Below are positions 35,352 through 46,108 of a stretch of 64,000 nucleotides of DNA, piece by piece. This DNA comes from Vibrio rarus. GTDB lineage: Bacteria; Pseudomonadota; Gammaproteobacteria; Enterobacterales; Vibrionaceae. The notes under the pieces are model-generated. The model made no database searches and had not been told where the DNA came from. It saw only the letters and a list, made by a program, of their open reading frames with translations. Numbering within the stretch: the stretch's first letter is position 1; every line of letters starts with the position of its first letter. The stretch is taken from NCBI RefSeq assembly GCF_024347075.1, contig NZ_AP024900.1, forward strand, positions 1,798,001-1,862,000, given 5' to 3'. Made by a program: the position numbers and the translations under genes.

Positions 35352-38129
35352 GTGCATCAAAGCCCGAATGATAAGAACCGCTACCGCCCCATTACTCTCG
35401 ATAATCAATTAAAGGTTATGCTGGTTCAGGCTCCTCAAGCACAACGCGCTGCGGCCTCTCTTGCGGTAAAGGTAGGGCATTTTGACGACCCTAGTGATCG
35501 CGAAGGGTTAGCTCACTATTTAGAACACATGCTGTTTCTAGGTACTGAGTCCTATCCGCAGGTGGACGAGTTTCAAACCTTTATCAGTCAGCATGGTGGC
35601 AGCAACAATGCTTGGACGGGCACCGAGCACACCTGTTTTTTCTTTGATGTCTCCGCGCCATTTTTTGCGCCGGCTCTTGAGCGGTTTAGCCAGTTTTTCA
35701 TCTCGCCACTCTTTAACCAAGAAGCGTTAGACAAAGAGCGTCAAGCGGTAAACTCTGAATACCAAATGAAAATCCACGACGATTCCCGTCGCTTCCACCA
35801 AGTACAAAAAGAGCTGGTCAATCCTCATCATCCTTTTGCCAAGTTTTCAGTAGGTAATGAACAGACGCTAAGTGACAGAGAAAGCTGCTCTATCCGTGAT
35901 GAAATCATTCAATTTTATCAGCAGCACTATTCTGCCGATCTTATGACAGCGGTGCTAGTGAGCCCGCAATCGTTAGATGAATTAGAAACCTTGGCTCGCG
36001 ATTTGTTTTCTGACATCAAAAATAACCAATTTGCCAACAAACAAATCCCTGTGCCTCTGCTTACAGAGCAACAACAGCAACTTTATGTGCAAATTGAACC
36101 GGAAAAAGAGGTGAGAAAACTCAATTTATCCTTCTCATTTCCCAATATGCAACCCTATTACGCCACCAAACCTTTGTCCTACTTTGCCCATCTGATTGGT
36201 TATGAAGGACCGGGGAGCTTAACTTTAGTATTAAAAAATAAAAACTGGATCACCTCATTGGCAGCCGGTGGAGGCATCAGTGGCAGTGATTTCCGCCAAT
36301 TTAATATCAGTTGCTTGCTCACTCCCCTTGGACTTGAGCATATTGACGATATTATTGAGCTCGTTTTCTCCTACATGGATTTGGTCTTTAAACAAGGCAT
36401 TGAAGAGTGGCGTTACCTTGAAAAACAAGCGGTTTTAGAATCGGCATTTCGTTTCCAAGAGTCGGTTAAACCCATGGATCTCGCCAGTTATTTAGTCATG
36501 AACATGCAGCATTTCCCCTTTGCAGAAGTGCTCTATGGTGACTATCGCATGAGTGACTTTGACCACGCTCTTATCGAAAGTTTTGTGCCTTATTTTTGTG
36601 TGGACAACCTGCGGGTTTGGGTCACAGCAAAAGGGCTAGAATACGACCAACAAGCAAAATGGTACTTCACCCCATACTCTGCGAAAAAAATCACCGCACA
36701 GCAACAACAGCGTTGGCGTCACCCTAAAGCGTGTGCGGAGTTTGCACTGCCTAGCAAAAACCCATTTATTTGTTACAACTTAGACCCTAAGCCCCTGCAA
36801 GGGTCACAAGCCTTACCTTCGCTCATTGAAGAGTTACCAGGGCTAAGGTTATGGCACCTACAAGAGCCTGACTTTAGAGTGCCTAAAGGGTCTTTGTATA
36901 TTGCCATTGATAGCCCTAGCGCCGTGAACAACCCTCTTAATATTGTGAAGCTGCGTCTGTGTGTAGAACTGTTTATGGAATCGCTCTCTAGGCAGTCTTA
37001 TCAGGCTGAAATTGCCGGTATGAGTTACAACGTCTACGCTCATCAAGGTGGGCTCACCCTAACCATTTCTGGTTTTAGTGAGAAGCAGCCACAGTTATTA
37101 AAAATGATTTTAGACAAATTTGCTCAGCGCCAATTTGAAGCACAACGTTTTGACACCATTAAAGGGCAAATGCTAAGAAAATGGCGAAACGCCAGCAAAG
37201 ACAGACCCCTTTCACAGCTTTTTAATCAGCTTGCAGGACTGTTACAACCGAACAACCCTACCGCTGGTGTCCTTGCCGATGTTCTAGAGACGGTGAGCAT
37301 AGATCAACTGCCTGAATTTGTATCGACCTTACTAGGCAAATTGCATGTAGAAATGTTTGTGTTTGGGGATTGGACCCAACAAGCGGCGCAACAAATAGCC
37401 GATGAGCTTAAAGAGGCTCTGCGTGTTGATAATCAACAATACAAAGAGTCGTTAAGACCTTTAGTGAAACTTGGAAACAATGGAACCTTTCAGCGAGAAG
37501 TACAATGCGATCAAGATGACTCCGCCGTAGTCGTCTACCACCAAGGCTGCGATTCAGAACCCATTTCCGTTGCCACTTTTACATTGGCTAACCACTTAAT
37601 GTCCTCCGCTTTCTTTAATGAGATCCGCACCAAACAACAACTGGGCTATATGGTAGGTACCGGCAATATGCCATTAAACCGCATTCCCGGAATCGTACTG
37701 TATGTGCAATCTCCGGTGGCCGCGCCCATCGACCTTGTAGCCTCAATTGATGAGTTTCTTAACGCTTTTTATATGGTGTTGTTGGAGCTCACCGAAGCGC
37801 AATGGCAAAACAGTAAACAAGGTTTGCTCAATCAAATTATGTCTCCAGACAACAACCTACGCACCAAAGGGCAACGTTTGTGGGTGGCTATTGGCAATAA
37901 AGATCAGCAATTTAATAATCGCGAGCAAGTGGTGGAACACATTCAAACACTCACTCGGGCCGATATGATTCGTTTTGTGGTAGAGCAGTTAAAACCGCGA
38001 ACCGCCAATCGCTTGGTGATGCACTCTCAAGGTCATCACCATCATGATGCCCCGCCCCTGAAACTGGGTAAAGAAATTGGCTCTATTAAAGAGTTCCAGC
38101 TGATGCCTAAAGACATAGAGTTAGGCTAA
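35352..38129 (+). CDS. M16 family zinc metalloprotease (insulinase/pitrilysin-like)
   Basis: 925 residues, the size of pitrilysin/insulin-degrading enzymes. The inverted zinc motif HYLEH (His55, Glu58, His59) is intact and a downstream Glu (around residue 137, QAVNSEYQM) completes the site. The middle and C-terminal M16 repeats follow (FNEIRTKQQLGYMVGTG is the typical C-terminal signature). There is no evident signal peptide, unlike E. coli PtrA, so it may be cytoplasmic. The start is GTG with AGGAG eight bases upstream. The C-terminus is His-rich (HSQGHHHHDAPP). Confidence 0.93.
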   Translation: MHQSPNDKNRYRPITLDNQLKVMLVQAPQAQRAAASLAVKVGHFDDPSDREGLAHYLEHMLFLGTESYPQVDEFQTFISQHGGSNNAWTGTEHTCFFFDVSAPFFAPALERFSQFFISPLFNQEALDKERQAVNSEYQMKIHDDSRRFHQVQKELVNPHHPFAKFSVGNEQTLSDRESCSIRDEIIQFYQQHYSADLMTAVLVSPQSLDELETLARDLFSDIKNNQFANKQIPVPLLTEQQQQLYVQIEPEKEVRKLNLSFSFPNMQPYYATKPLSYFAHLIGYEGPGSLTLVLKNKNWITSLAAGGGISGSDFRQFNISCLLTPLGLEHIDDIIELVFSYMDLVFKQGIEEWRYLEKQAVLESAFRFQESVKPMDLASYLVMNMQHFPFAEVLYGDYRMSDFDHALIESFVPYFCVDNLRVWVTAKGLEYDQQAKWYFTPYSAKKITAQQQQRWRHPKACAEFALPSKNPFICYNLDPKPLQGSQALPSLIEELPGLRLWHLQEPDFRVPKGSLYIAIDSPSAVNNPLNIVKLRLCVELFMESLSRQSYQAEIAGMSYNVYAHQGGLTLTISGFSEKQPQLLKMILDKFAQRQFEAQRFDTIKGQMLRKWRNASKDRPLSQLFNQLAGLLQPNNPTAGVLADVLETVSIDQLPEFVSTLLGKLHVEMFVFGDWTQQAAQQIADELKEALRVDNQQYKESLRPLVKLGNNGTFQREVQCDQDDSAVVVYHQGCDSEPISVATFTLANHLMSSAFFNEIRTKQQLGYMVGTGNMPLNRIPGIVLYVQSPVAAPIDLVASIDEFLNAFYMVLLELTEAQWQNSKQGLLNQIMSPDNNLRTKGQRLWVAIGNKDQQFNNREQVVEHIQTLTRADMIRFVVEQLKPRTANRLVMHSQGHHHHDAPPLKLGKEIGSIKEFQLMPKDIELG

Positions 38130-38251
38130 CTCAGCCATAGGCACATCTAACCATGATGTGCCTATCCTCTTTCACCCTTGCCTTGGCGCATTGAGTATTA
38201 TTTGCTACATTCGCGCCAAGTCCCTTTCGTTCACTTTTATAGTTTACCCAC

Positions 38252-39415
38252 ATGCCCAACCAACACATACTGAACAATATCGTTGACTTTGCTCACACCC
38301 TGCATCGAAGCGGATGCCCGCCTTATAAGATAGAAAAATTTACCCAGCATTACGCCAAGCAACGAGGGTTGGAAGTGATGGTGCAGGCCTTGCCGACCTC
38401 CATTAATTATCAGTTTCCCAATCACAATAACAAAGTCATTATGCAGCGTCTGCCTCCCGCCTCAATTGACCTTAGCTTACTGGCACAAACCATAGGCCGA
38501 CTTAGACCCCCCCACTCAACCAAGCAACACACGCCATTTCGCTACCCTACTTGGGCGGTAGCCTTAGCCAACATGTCCATTCCCCCTGCCTACTTAATGC
38601 TCATTGGCAGCACCCTTGAAGCCATTGTTTGTTCAGTCTTTCTTGGCTTGATGATTTGGGGTTGCCAACAACTCCTAACAGGACGCCGCACCATAGCGGT
38701 TGAATTTATCGCCGCTTTACTGACCGGTGTCTGTGTCGCCGGTGTCAGTAGCCTTGGCCTTCCAATACCTATTTATGCTTTATGTATTGCCGCGATTGTC
38801 CTGTTTGTGCCCGGCCTCTCCATTGCCAATGCCCTAGAATGTTTGGCCTTTAATGATTTGGTTTCTGGTACCAGTCTGTTAGGCCAAAGTATGCTCACCT
38901 TAATTAAGTTGTTCATTGGTATTTTTATGGGGGTACACATTGGTGAGTCTCTATGGCAAATCAATGATTCCGTGCACTATATCAACGATGTCCCCACATT
39001 GATGCACATTGCGGGCCTACCTATCATCTCTGTTGCCATCGGTATTATTTTTAATGCTAAGCCGAGAGACATGTTACTGGGTATGCCCGTGGCAATCTTG
39101 GGAATGTGGGGACCATTTTACTTAGGCTTTGGCAGTGGTTGGATTGTCGGCACTTGGCTGACAACGGTCATCATTACCTTGTATGGCACTTGGATAGCTA
39201 AAAAGATGCATCTCACCGGCTCTATTTATATTTTACAAGGTATCATTATTTTAGTTCCGGGAAGTCGAGTGCTGGTCAGTGCCAGCCAATCCGTATTCGA
39301 GCACACCATTTTACCGATTCCTAGCATAGGATTGTCGGCGCTGTTTATGTTTGCCGCCATCATGGCCGGTCAAATTACCGCCTACTCTATCTACTCGCCA
39401 AAAATCGAGCACTAA
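38252..39415 (+). CDS. Threonine/serine exporter family protein (ThrE-like, fused)
   Basis: 387 residues. A soluble N-terminal part (IVDFAHTLHRSGCPPYKIE, ThrE/DUF1212) is followed by about ten membrane helices, including the C-terminal DUF3815 half (GMWGPFYLGFG, LQGIIILVPGSRVLVSASQ). Fused forms occur in ThrE of Corynebacterium, a Thr/Ser exporter; many bacteria split it into YjjP and YjjB. Export of small amino acids or dicarboxylates is an inference. Confidence 0.85.
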   Translation: MPNQHILNNIVDFAHTLHRSGCPPYKIEKFTQHYAKQRGLEVMVQALPTSINYQFPNHNNKVIMQRLPPASIDLSLLAQTIGRLRPPHSTKQHTPFRYPTWAVALANMSIPPAYLMLIGSTLEAIVCSVFLGLMIWGCQQLLTGRRTIAVEFIAALLTGVCVAGVSSLGLPIPIYALCIAAIVLFVPGLSIANALECLAFNDLVSGTSLLGQSMLTLIKLFIGIFMGVHIGESLWQINDSVHYINDVPTLMHIAGLPIISVAIGIIFNAKPRDMLLGMPVAILGMWGPFYLGFGSGWIVGTWLTTVIITLYGTWIAKKMHLTGSIYILQGIIILVPGSRVLVSASQSVFEHTILPIPSIGLSALFMFAAIMAGQITAYSIYSPKIEH

Positions 39416-39426
39416 GCCTGTGCAAA

Positions 39427-39462
39427 CAAAAAGGCGCAACACCTTGTGCTGCGCCTTTTTTG
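39427..39462. terminator. Bidirectional terminator between the ThrE-like gene and fadJ
   Basis: AAAAAGGCGCA-a-CAC-ctt-GTG-c-TGCGCCTTTTT: interrupted stem with A-rich left and T-rich right flanks, between convergent genes. Confidence 0.88.
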
Positions 39463-39490
39463 CCCTTTTGTTTTTTCACGATAAAAGGGG

Positions 39491-41602
39491 TTAAGAGTAG
39501 AAGTTTGTCCCAGACTCGACTCTATCAACTAACCCTTGATAGGGTCTAAATCGCTCACCATAAGTCACTTCAAACTGCCTCATTTTATCCGTCAATTTGG
39601 CTAAGCCATAGGTATCCATAAACCTAAATGGGCCACCGCTAAACGGCGGGAATCCTATGCCAAAAATGGCCCCAATATCACCATCACGGGCGCTGGCAAT
39701 GATGCCTTCATCTAAGCAACGTACCGCTTCATTGAGTAATGGGATCACACAGCGCAATGCAATGTCCTCCTCAGACAAACTGCGCGAAGGGCTCAGTTTT
39801 AATAAGCGGTAAACGGACTTATCCACCTTTTTCTCTTTGCCTTTATATTGATAAAAGCCTTTGCCTACTTTACGCCCTTTTCGGCCATCATTTAATAAGG
39901 TGTCAAACAGATCTGGGCCTTGGAATCTCTCCCCTAACTCACTGACTAATATGGGCATAATTTTCGCCCCAATATCCACCCCAACTTCATCTAATAACGT
40001 AATCGGACCCACTGGGAAACCAAAGTTGAGCAAGGCGTTGTCAATGTGCTCTATGTGTTGCTCGGCCATTAACACCTGCGCCGCTTCATTCATATACGGG
40101 GCAAGGATGCGATTCACATAAAACCCAGCGCTGTCTTTTACCACTATAGGGGTTTTACCTTGTTTACGAGCCAGTTCCACTACCGTCGCCACCGTTTCTG
40201 CGCAGGTTGTTTCATGGGGGATCACCTCTACTAATGGCATTTTTTCTGCGGGACTAAAGTAGTGTAAGCCAACAATGTTTTGCGGCCTTTGTGCCCCTGC
40301 GGCGATTTGATGGATAGGTAGCGATGAGGTGTTAGATGCAAAAATGGTGTTATCAGGGCATTGCTGCTCTATCTCTTGCACCATATTTTGTTTTAGAGAA
40401 AGATCTTCAAACACCGCTTCAATAACCACATCGGCCTTATTAAAGCCTAAGTAATCTGTGCCCCCTCGTAGTTGCGCCATTTTTCTTTGCACTTGCGCCT
40501 TTGATAGAATGCGACGTCTACGCTGCTTATTGAGTAAGGTATAGTTATAACTAAGGGCATTGAGTACCCCATCTTCACTGATATCTCGCAAATTGACTGC
40601 AAGCTTGGCTTTGGCTAACGATACATGAGCAATCCCTGCCCCCATTAAACCGCCACCTAATACGCCCACCTGCTCTACCGCCAGTGGCGTGGCATTAGCA
40701 AAGTGCTCTTTCTTCATTTCCGTAGTGGCAAAAAACAGGGAACGCAACGCCTTAGACTCTGAGGTCATAACCAAATGGCCAAACTCATACGCTTCTTTTT
40801 CTAACCCTTTAGTTAACCCTTTTTCTAAGCCAAACTGCATTACTTGTAAGATTTTATCCGCCGCAGGATAGTTGCCTCTGGTTTTTTGTCGCGTTTTCTT
40901 CGCCGCTTGCTCAAAAATCACTTTACGACTTAAACCTACACTGGCAATCAGCTTCTCTTTCACCGCGGTTTTACGCTTAGGTTTCGACTTATTGGCATAG
41001 GTCTTCGCCACTTCTAATAAAATGCTGTGCGCTACACTTGCGTCCACTAGACCCAGTTTTTTAGCCTTTTTAGCGCGCACTTGCTTACCGGTAAGAATTA
41101 AATCCAATGAGGGGAGCAAACCAATTAACCGTGGTAAACGTTGCGTGCCGCCAGAGCCTGGCAATAAACCTAATTGCACCTCTGGCAAACCCAAACGTGT
41201 CACATCTTCATCGCTACAGACGCGATAATCACAGGCAAGTGCCAACTCCAGTCCCCCACCTAAACAGGGGCCATGTATGGCCGCGACCACAGAAAAAGGC
41301 AAGGCGCTCAGTTGCGCAAACATCTGCTGACCCGTGCTCGCAAGCGCTGTGGCTTGCTCGGCGGTGGTGCACGCATCTAACATACGTACATCGGCACCCG
41401 CCACAAAGTTATCGGGCTTTAATGAATGGATGATAAGGCCGTTAATCTCAGACTGTTTATTTTCCAGTTGCGCTAAAATTTCGTTCATTTCATCAGCAAA
41501 AGCAGCTTGCAAGGTGTTCATTTTCTCACCTTGAACATCAATAGAAAGCCAAGCTAACTGTTGCTCATCTATGGTTAGGTTAAACGTCTTTGCTTCAGTC
41601 AT
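39491..41602 (-). CDS. fadJ: Fatty acid oxidation complex subunit alpha FadJ
   Basis: 703 residues. N-terminal enoyl-CoA hydratase/isomerase (residues 1-~190; [20 protein letters not shown]), then 3-hydroxyacyl-CoA dehydrogenase with NAD loop [16 protein letters not shown] (~315) and its helical C-terminal domain. Assigned FadJ rather than FadB because it follows fadI (FadB is encoded before FadA) and has the shorter length. Start and the fadI stop share one base. Confidence 0.95.
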   Translation of the reverse strand: MTEAKTFNLTIDEQQLAWLSIDVQGEKMNTLQAAFADEMNEILAQLENKQSEINGLIIHSLKPDNFVAGADVRMLDACTTAEQATALASTGQQMFAQLSALPFSVVAAIHGPCLGGGLELALACDYRVCSDEDVTRLGLPEVQLGLLPGSGGTQRLPRLIGLLPSLDLILTGKQVRAKKAKKLGLVDASVAHSILLEVAKTYANKSKPKRKTAVKEKLIASVGLSRKVIFEQAAKKTRQKTRGNYPAADKILQVMQFGLEKGLTKGLEKEAYEFGHLVMTSESKALRSLFFATTEMKKEHFANATPLAVEQVGVLGGGLMGAGIAHVSLAKAKLAVNLRDISEDGVLNALSYNYTLLNKQRRRRILSKAQVQRKMAQLRGGTDYLGFNKADVVIEAVFEDLSLKQNMVQEIEQQCPDNTIFASNTSSLPIHQIAAGAQRPQNIVGLHYFSPAEKMPLVEVIPHETTCAETVATVVELARKQGKTPIVVKDSAGFYVNRILAPYMNEAAQVLMAEQHIEHIDNALLNFGFPVGPITLLDEVGVDIGAKIMPILVSELGERFQGPDLFDTLLNDGRKGRKVGKGFYQYKGKEKKVDKSVYRLLKLSPSRSLSEEDIALRCVIPLLNEAVRCLDEGIIASARDGDIGAIFGIGFPPFSGGPFRFMDTYGLAKLTDKMRQFEVTYGERFRPYQGLVDRVESGTNFYS

Positions 41603-42909
41603 TACTCCACCTCCAAGATCATTGCTGCGCCCAACCCACCGGCAGCACAGGCTGTGTTAAGGCCAAAGCCACCACCGCGACGCTTTAGCTCACGCAAGGT
41701 TTGCGTAATCATACGTGCTCCCGTTGCGGCAAAGGGGTGCCCGTAGGCAATAGAGCCTCCCAACACATTAAACTTATCCATATCGATTTCACCAATGGCT
41801 TTATCTCGGCCTAATTGCTGCTTGGCAAATGTATCACTGGCGAACATTTTTACATTTGACAATGCTTGGGCGGCAAAGGCTTCATGCATATCGATTAAGG
41901 TCAAATCATGTAAGGTGATACCAGCGCGATCAAGTGCCATAGGCGTTGCATAAGACGGCCCCATCAACATGTCTTTCTCCACCCCTGTGGCGGAAAAAGC
42001 GTAAGAGCGAATATAACCTAATATCTCTAAGCCAAGGGCTTTGGCTTTGCTTTCTGTCATCAGCATAATGGCGGCTGCGCCATCGGTAAGAGGGGTTGAG
42101 TTGGCGGCAGTCACCGAACCAAACTGACGGTCAAATGCGGGCCTTAATTTAGCGTAGCCTTCCAAGGTAGATTCAAAGCGAATGTTGTTGTCGGTATCGA
42201 GCCATTTTTTATACGGTTCAGGGTAGGCTGTCATCACCTCATCGCGGATCTTACCTTCATTCCAAGCGTTGGCGGCAAAAGCATGAGAGCGGTGAGCTAA
42301 TGCGTCTTGATCTTGGCGAGAAATGCCATGGGTTTTGGCCATTTGCTCTGCCGTCTGCCCCATAGAAAGCCCTGTAGAGTACTCCGCTACGGCAGGTGGC
42401 ACAGGCATCAGATCTTTCATTTTAAAACGGCGTGCAATACGCAGTTTTTGCGATAGCGAGCGAGCCTTACTCAGTGCCAGTAGATTGGCGGCCATGGATT
42501 TTGTGACCCCTATAGGCAAGACAGAGGACGAGTCGGCACCACCGGCAATGCCGACTTCAATATTTCCGGCAATAATTGACTCCACGACGTTTGCCGTAGA
42601 CTGAAAACTGGTGGCACAAGCGCGAGTGACACTATAGGCGTCGGTATGAATATCCATCCCCGTACCCAAAACGATTTCTCTGGCGATATTTGGCGCGGCG
42701 GGCATTTGAATCACTTGGCCAAACACCACTTGCTCTATCAAAGACGGATCAATTTCAGTACGTGCCAGCATTTCACTGACGACCATTTTTCCCAAATCCA
42801 ACGCCGACACATCTTTCAGTTCGGTACTTTGCCTAGCAAATGGCGTTCTTAGTCCTGCCACTACGGTCACCCGATCTCCCTGCCGGGTCGTTAGTTGCTG
42901 TAATCCCAT
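41602..42909 (-). CDS. fadI: Acetyl-CoA C-acyltransferase FadI
   Basis: 435 residues. Thiolase with acyl-accepting Cys98 ([14 protein letters not shown]), the GHP His motif ([13 protein letters not shown]) and the C-terminal CAAGGLGAA catalytic Cys segment. Final thiolysis step of beta-oxidation; forms a complex with FadJ. A FadR operator lies 16-32 nt upstream of its start, so the operon should be repressed without long-chain acyl-CoA. Confidence 0.96.
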   Translation of the reverse strand: MGLQQLTTRQGDRVTVVAGLRTPFARQSTELKDVSALDLGKMVVSEMLARTEIDPSLIEQVVFGQVIQMPAAPNIAREIVLGTGMDIHTDAYSVTRACATSFQSTANVVESIIAGNIEVGIAGGADSSSVLPIGVTKSMAANLLALSKARSLSQKLRIARRFKMKDLMPVPPAVAEYSTGLSMGQTAEQMAKTHGISRQDQDALAHRSHAFAANAWNEGKIRDEVMTAYPEPYKKWLDTDNNIRFESTLEGYAKLRPAFDRQFGSVTAANSTPLTDGAAAIMLMTESKAKALGLEILGYIRSYAFSATGVEKDMLMGPSYATPMALDRAGITLHDLTLIDMHEAFAAQALSNVKMFASDTFAKQQLGRDKAIGEIDMDKFNVLGGSIAYGHPFAATGARMITQTLRELKRRGGGFGLNTACAAGGLGAAMILEVE

Positions 42910-42924
42910 TACACTTCCTTAATT

Positions 42925-42941
42925 AAGAGGTCAGACCTCAT
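42925..42941 (-). promoter_or_regulatory. FadR operator of fadIJ
   Basis: AAGAGGTCAGACCTCAT contains the palindromic core AGGTCAGACCT, matching the FadR consensus (TGGTCNGACC) at nearly all core positions. It overlaps the likely promoter or leader. Confidence 0.75.
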
Positions 42942-43142
42942 CATTGTAATCAAAATGTTAATGAAATCAAAACGGAAAGTAAGCAAAGTCGATCTATAAC
43001 AGCAAATTGTGCCCGCTAAAGGGACAAAGACCTATTATCAAAAGGTCTCCGTGACCCTTGATATGCAACAGGCTTTACATTACTAATTAATATAGTAACA
43101 ATGCACCCACGCCTCGAATGATCGTTTCACTAAGGAGGGCAT

Positions 43143-43724
43143 GTGTCGATACTGCGGATTTTCGAAAAAAAAGCGAAATCTGGAAATAAAAGTTCGACCT
43201 CTCAGGTCAACTCTATTATGGATAAACAAAGAAAATATGAAGCACTGGTTCGTGCTTATCACCGCGACCTTTTTCGTTACGCATATTGGCTGTGTAAAGA
43301 CCGCTCTATTGCAGAAGATCTGGTACAAGAAACCTGTTTACGCGCTTGGAAGGCATTAGATTCTCTGCAAGATGATAAAGCCGCTAAGTCATGGTTAATC
43401 ACCATTTTAAGACGAGAAAATGCACGTCGCTTTGAGCGAAAGCAATTGGAGCTGGTTGATATTGATGAACCCGGCAACGAAGGCTATGCCAACGATGATG
43501 GTTTCCACCAAAGTGAGTGGTTACAAGCACAAATAATGCGTTTAGATATCGACTATCGTGAACCTCTATTTTTGCAAGTTGTCGCCGGTTTCAGTGGTGA
43601 AGAAATTAGCCAGATACTCGATTTAAACAAAAATACGGTGATGACCCGACTGTTTAGAGCAAGAAACCAACTCAAAGAGCAACTCGATTCATCGACTTCA
43701 AATACAGGGAGACAAAATGGATGA
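43143..43724 (+). CDS. ECF-type RNA polymerase sigma factor
   Basis: 193 residues. Sigma region 2 (YEALVRAYHRDLFRYAYWL, IAEDLVQETCLRAWKAL) and region 4 (REPLFLQVVAGFSGEEIS, LDLNKNTVMTRLFRARNQL). The GTG at 43143 has a strong AGGAGG four bases upstream; ATG 43218 (MDKQRKYEAL) is a possible shorter start. The gene overlaps the next one by eight bases, so the neighbour is probably its regulator. Target promoters are unknown. Confidence 0.93.
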   Translation: MSILRIFEKKAKSGNKSSTSQVNSIMDKQRKYEALVRAYHRDLFRYAYWLCKDRSIAEDLVQETCLRAWKALDSLQDDKAAKSWLITILRRENARRFERKQLELVDIDEPGNEGYANDDGFHQSEWLQAQIMRLDIDYREPLFLQVVAGFSGEEISQILDLNKNTVMTRLFRARNQLKEQLDSSTSNTGRQNG

Positions 43725-44439
43725 TTTAGAATTTCGCCGCCGCATTATGTCAGACCCAAAGGCACGAGACGAAGCACTATTGCAGGCGATTGCAAAAGGC
43801 GATCACCATGCCAAATTTGCCGACGATGTGTTGAACCTTGACGCCCGAATCGAACAAGCAATGCGCGTTGAGGTGCCCGATAACCTAGCGGATAAAATTT
43901 TATTTAATCAAAGTAGCAAAAAAGAAGCCAATCCACCTAGCTTGTACAAACGCAGTTTTGCGATTGCCGCCTCAGTGGCATTTGCTATTGGGATCTTAGT
44001 GGGTAGCTTCAACCTATCCCCTAGCTTAGTACCAAGTGCACACGCCAGTTTGGCCGATACTGCCATACAACATGTGATTGCAGAACAACCCTTCACCTCG
44101 ACCTTGGATGAGCAAGTTAAATCGAGCCAGATCAATACTAAGCTAACTCCTTTTTCTTACCAGTTTAGTGAGAGCTTTCCCTACCATGTCTACTATTTAA
44201 ATCACTGTGGATTTGGTGATAGCAACGCTTTACACATGGTTTTCCAAGGGGAAAAAGACCGCGTCACCTTGTTTATTACCAATGTCAGTTCCGATCATTC
44301 ATTGAACTTTAATGAACAAAAGATGTCTGGAACTGTAACCCCTATTGGCCAAGCCTCGATGATTTTAGTTGGCAGCGAAGATGAAGATATTAGCAAGATT
44401 GCGCAAAGGTTAACGAAAATAATCAAACCGGTCCAATAA
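43717..44439 (+). CDS. DUF3379 family protein, probable anti-sigma factor
   Basis: 240 residues: cytoplasmic N-terminal ~85 residues (DLEFRRRIMSDPKARDEALLQ), one membrane span (FAIAASVAFAIGILVGSF), and a periplasmic C-terminal domain (residues ~115-240). This layout with an overlapping ECF sigma gene is that of transmembrane anti-sigma factors. DUF3379 is common in Vibrio at this locus. The signal sensed is unknown. Confidence 0.85.
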   Translation: MDDLEFRRRIMSDPKARDEALLQAIAKGDHHAKFADDVLNLDARIEQAMRVEVPDNLADKILFNQSSKKEANPPSLYKRSFAIAASVAFAIGILVGSFNLSPSLVPSAHASLADTAIQHVIAEQPFTSTLDEQVKSSQINTKLTPFSYQFSESFPYHVYYLNHCGFGDSNALHMVFQGEKDRVTLFITNVSSDHSLNFNEQKMSGTVTPIGQASMILVGSEDEDISKIAQRLTKIIKPVQ

Positions 44440-44459
44440 TGTAAAACCGGCTAAAGTTC

Positions 44460-44495
44460 AACCCCTTCTATTATATAAATGAGAAGGGGTTATCA
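44460..44495 (+). terminator. Probable terminator after the sigma/anti-sigma pair
   Basis: Stem AACCCCTTCT / AGAAGGGGTT with a 12-base loop; only a modest T-rich tail. Confidence 0.55.
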
Positions 44496-44612
44496 CTTTC
44501 TATCCATTTATTTCAGCAATGATTGACTTAGAGCAATAACTCTAAGTCCCCCTCTAAATTGCACCATTATTGGTATTTTTCTCTCAAAAATGAACATTTT
44601 TGTATTTTTTGC

Positions 44613-44629
44613 TAGTGGTCTGAGTTGTT
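44613..44629 (+). promoter_or_regulatory. FadR operator of fadL
   Basis: TAGTGGTCTGAGTTGTT fits AACTGGTCNGACCNGTT at most positions, including TGGTCnGA and TGTT, 93-109 nt before the fadL ATG. E. coli fadL is FadR-controlled. Confidence 0.7.
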
Positions 44630-44721
44630 AAAACTATATTTAGCTCTAGTATCAGCCGACTTTGAAATTCAAGACCCGTTGATACGCTAGGACTTTAGCG
44701 TAAAACATAAGGAAATAATTC

Positions 44722-45996
44722 ATGAAAAAGACGCGTATTCTTAAACGCTCTCTACTTGCAGTTGCAGTGTTAGCTACGACTTCTCAGGTACACGCTGCCG
44801 GATTCCAACTTAATGCACAATCAGCGACAGGCATTGGCCGTGCATTTGCAGGTGACGCGGTAATCGCAGATAACGCCTCTTCTATGGCTCGTAACCCAGC
44901 GACAATGGCTCTTTTTGATAAAACTTCTTTATCTCTTGGTTTCGAAACTATTATTACTGATATTTCAGTTAAAAATGGCAGTGGTTCAACGGTGGTTGGT
45001 GGTAATACTATTGCTACTAATGATTATCAAGACTACGACGATGTAGGTGGCACAGCTGTTGCACCAAACATTCATTTGATCGTGCCAATCAACGATAGAT
45101 TTGCTGTTGGTGTAAACGCTTATTCAAATTTTGGAACAAGCACTGACTTCTCTGGAAGCCAAGATTACTCTAACTCTCTCTATGGCGGCGAGACTGACAT
45201 TAAGAGCTTTAACTTTGGCCTTTCCGGATCTTATCGCCTAACTGAGCAATGGAGCTTTGGTGCTGGTCTTGATGTTATTTATGGTCAAGGCACTTTCCGT
45301 CGCGGCGGCAACGAATTTCAACTTCCAATACAAACGGTTGACGTAGAAGACGCCGATGGTTGGGCTGTTGGCTTCAACCTTGGTACCGTATTTGAACTTG
45401 ACCAAAATAACCGTTGGGGCTTGTCTTACCGCTACACACCAGACATCACTGTTAAAGATGATCGTGGCCAAGAAATTGATCTACCTCTACCAGATATGGC
45501 TGAGTTCTCAGGTTATCACCACATCAATAACACTGACTTTGCCGTGCACTACTCAGTGCAGTGGATCGGTTGGGGTGCATTTGATGAAATTGACTTCCAT
45601 AACCTAAATGCTGGTTATGTCCAAGGTGAATATAATAAGCAATACCAATGGCAGGATGGATGGCACTTTGCTATCGGTGGTACTTGGTATGTCACTGACA
45701 AAGTTGAATTGCGTACCGGTTACATGCACGATACTAGTGCTCAAAACGACCTAACTTCTATATCTGTGCCTGATTCAGACCGTAACTGGTTATCTGCAGG
45801 TGCTAGCTACCACTTCACAGCAGATTCAACACTTGATTTTGGTATTACTTACCTAATCGGTGCAGATCAATCAGTAACTGAGTCAGCACCACTCGTTGAC
45901 CCTGCTAGCGGACAAGTAATTGGAAGCCACAATATTTCTGCAACCACACGTGCAGACGCTATCCTAGTTGGCCTACAGTACAGTCAAAGCTTCTAG
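44722..45996 (+). CDS. fadL: Long-chain fatty acid outer-membrane transporter FadL
   Basis: 424 residues. Signal peptide cleaved after SQVHA; the mature N-terminus AGFQLNAQSATGIGRAFAG and NASSMARNPATMA form the conserved hatch region that plugs the 14-stranded barrel. It ends with Phe (YSQSF), the outer-membrane assembly signal. Imports long-chain fatty acids for FadIJ-type degradation. AAGGAA precedes the ATG. Confidence 0.95.
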   Translation: MKKTRILKRSLLAVAVLATTSQVHAAGFQLNAQSATGIGRAFAGDAVIADNASSMARNPATMALFDKTSLSLGFETIITDISVKNGSGSTVVGGNTIATNDYQDYDDVGGTAVAPNIHLIVPINDRFAVGVNAYSNFGTSTDFSGSQDYSNSLYGGETDIKSFNFGLSGSYRLTEQWSFGAGLDVIYGQGTFRRGGNEFQLPIQTVDVEDADGWAVGFNLGTVFELDQNNRWGLSYRYTPDITVKDDRGQEIDLPLPDMAEFSGYHHINNTDFAVHYSVQWIGWGAFDEIDFHNLNAGYVQGEYNKQYQWQDGWHFAIGGTWYVTDKVELRTGYMHDTSAQNDLTSISVPDSDRNWLSAGASYHFTADSTLDFGITYLIGADQSVTESAPLVDPASGQVIGSHNISATTRADAILVGLQYSQSF

Positions 45997-46020
45997 TTTA
46001 ATTTAGAACTCAGGAAAATT

Positions 46021-46059
46021 AAAAAAGGTGTTGAACGGCAACGTTCAACACCTTTTTTT
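46021..46059. terminator. Bidirectional terminator between fadL and the glycosylase gene
   Basis: AAAAAAGGTGTTGAAC / GTTCAACACCTTTTTTT with a six-base loop; between convergent genes. Confidence 0.93.
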
Positions 46060-46108
46060 ACAGTTGCAAGCTCTTAACTCCAGTGCCTAGAACGCAAACC
46101 CTAGCGTC

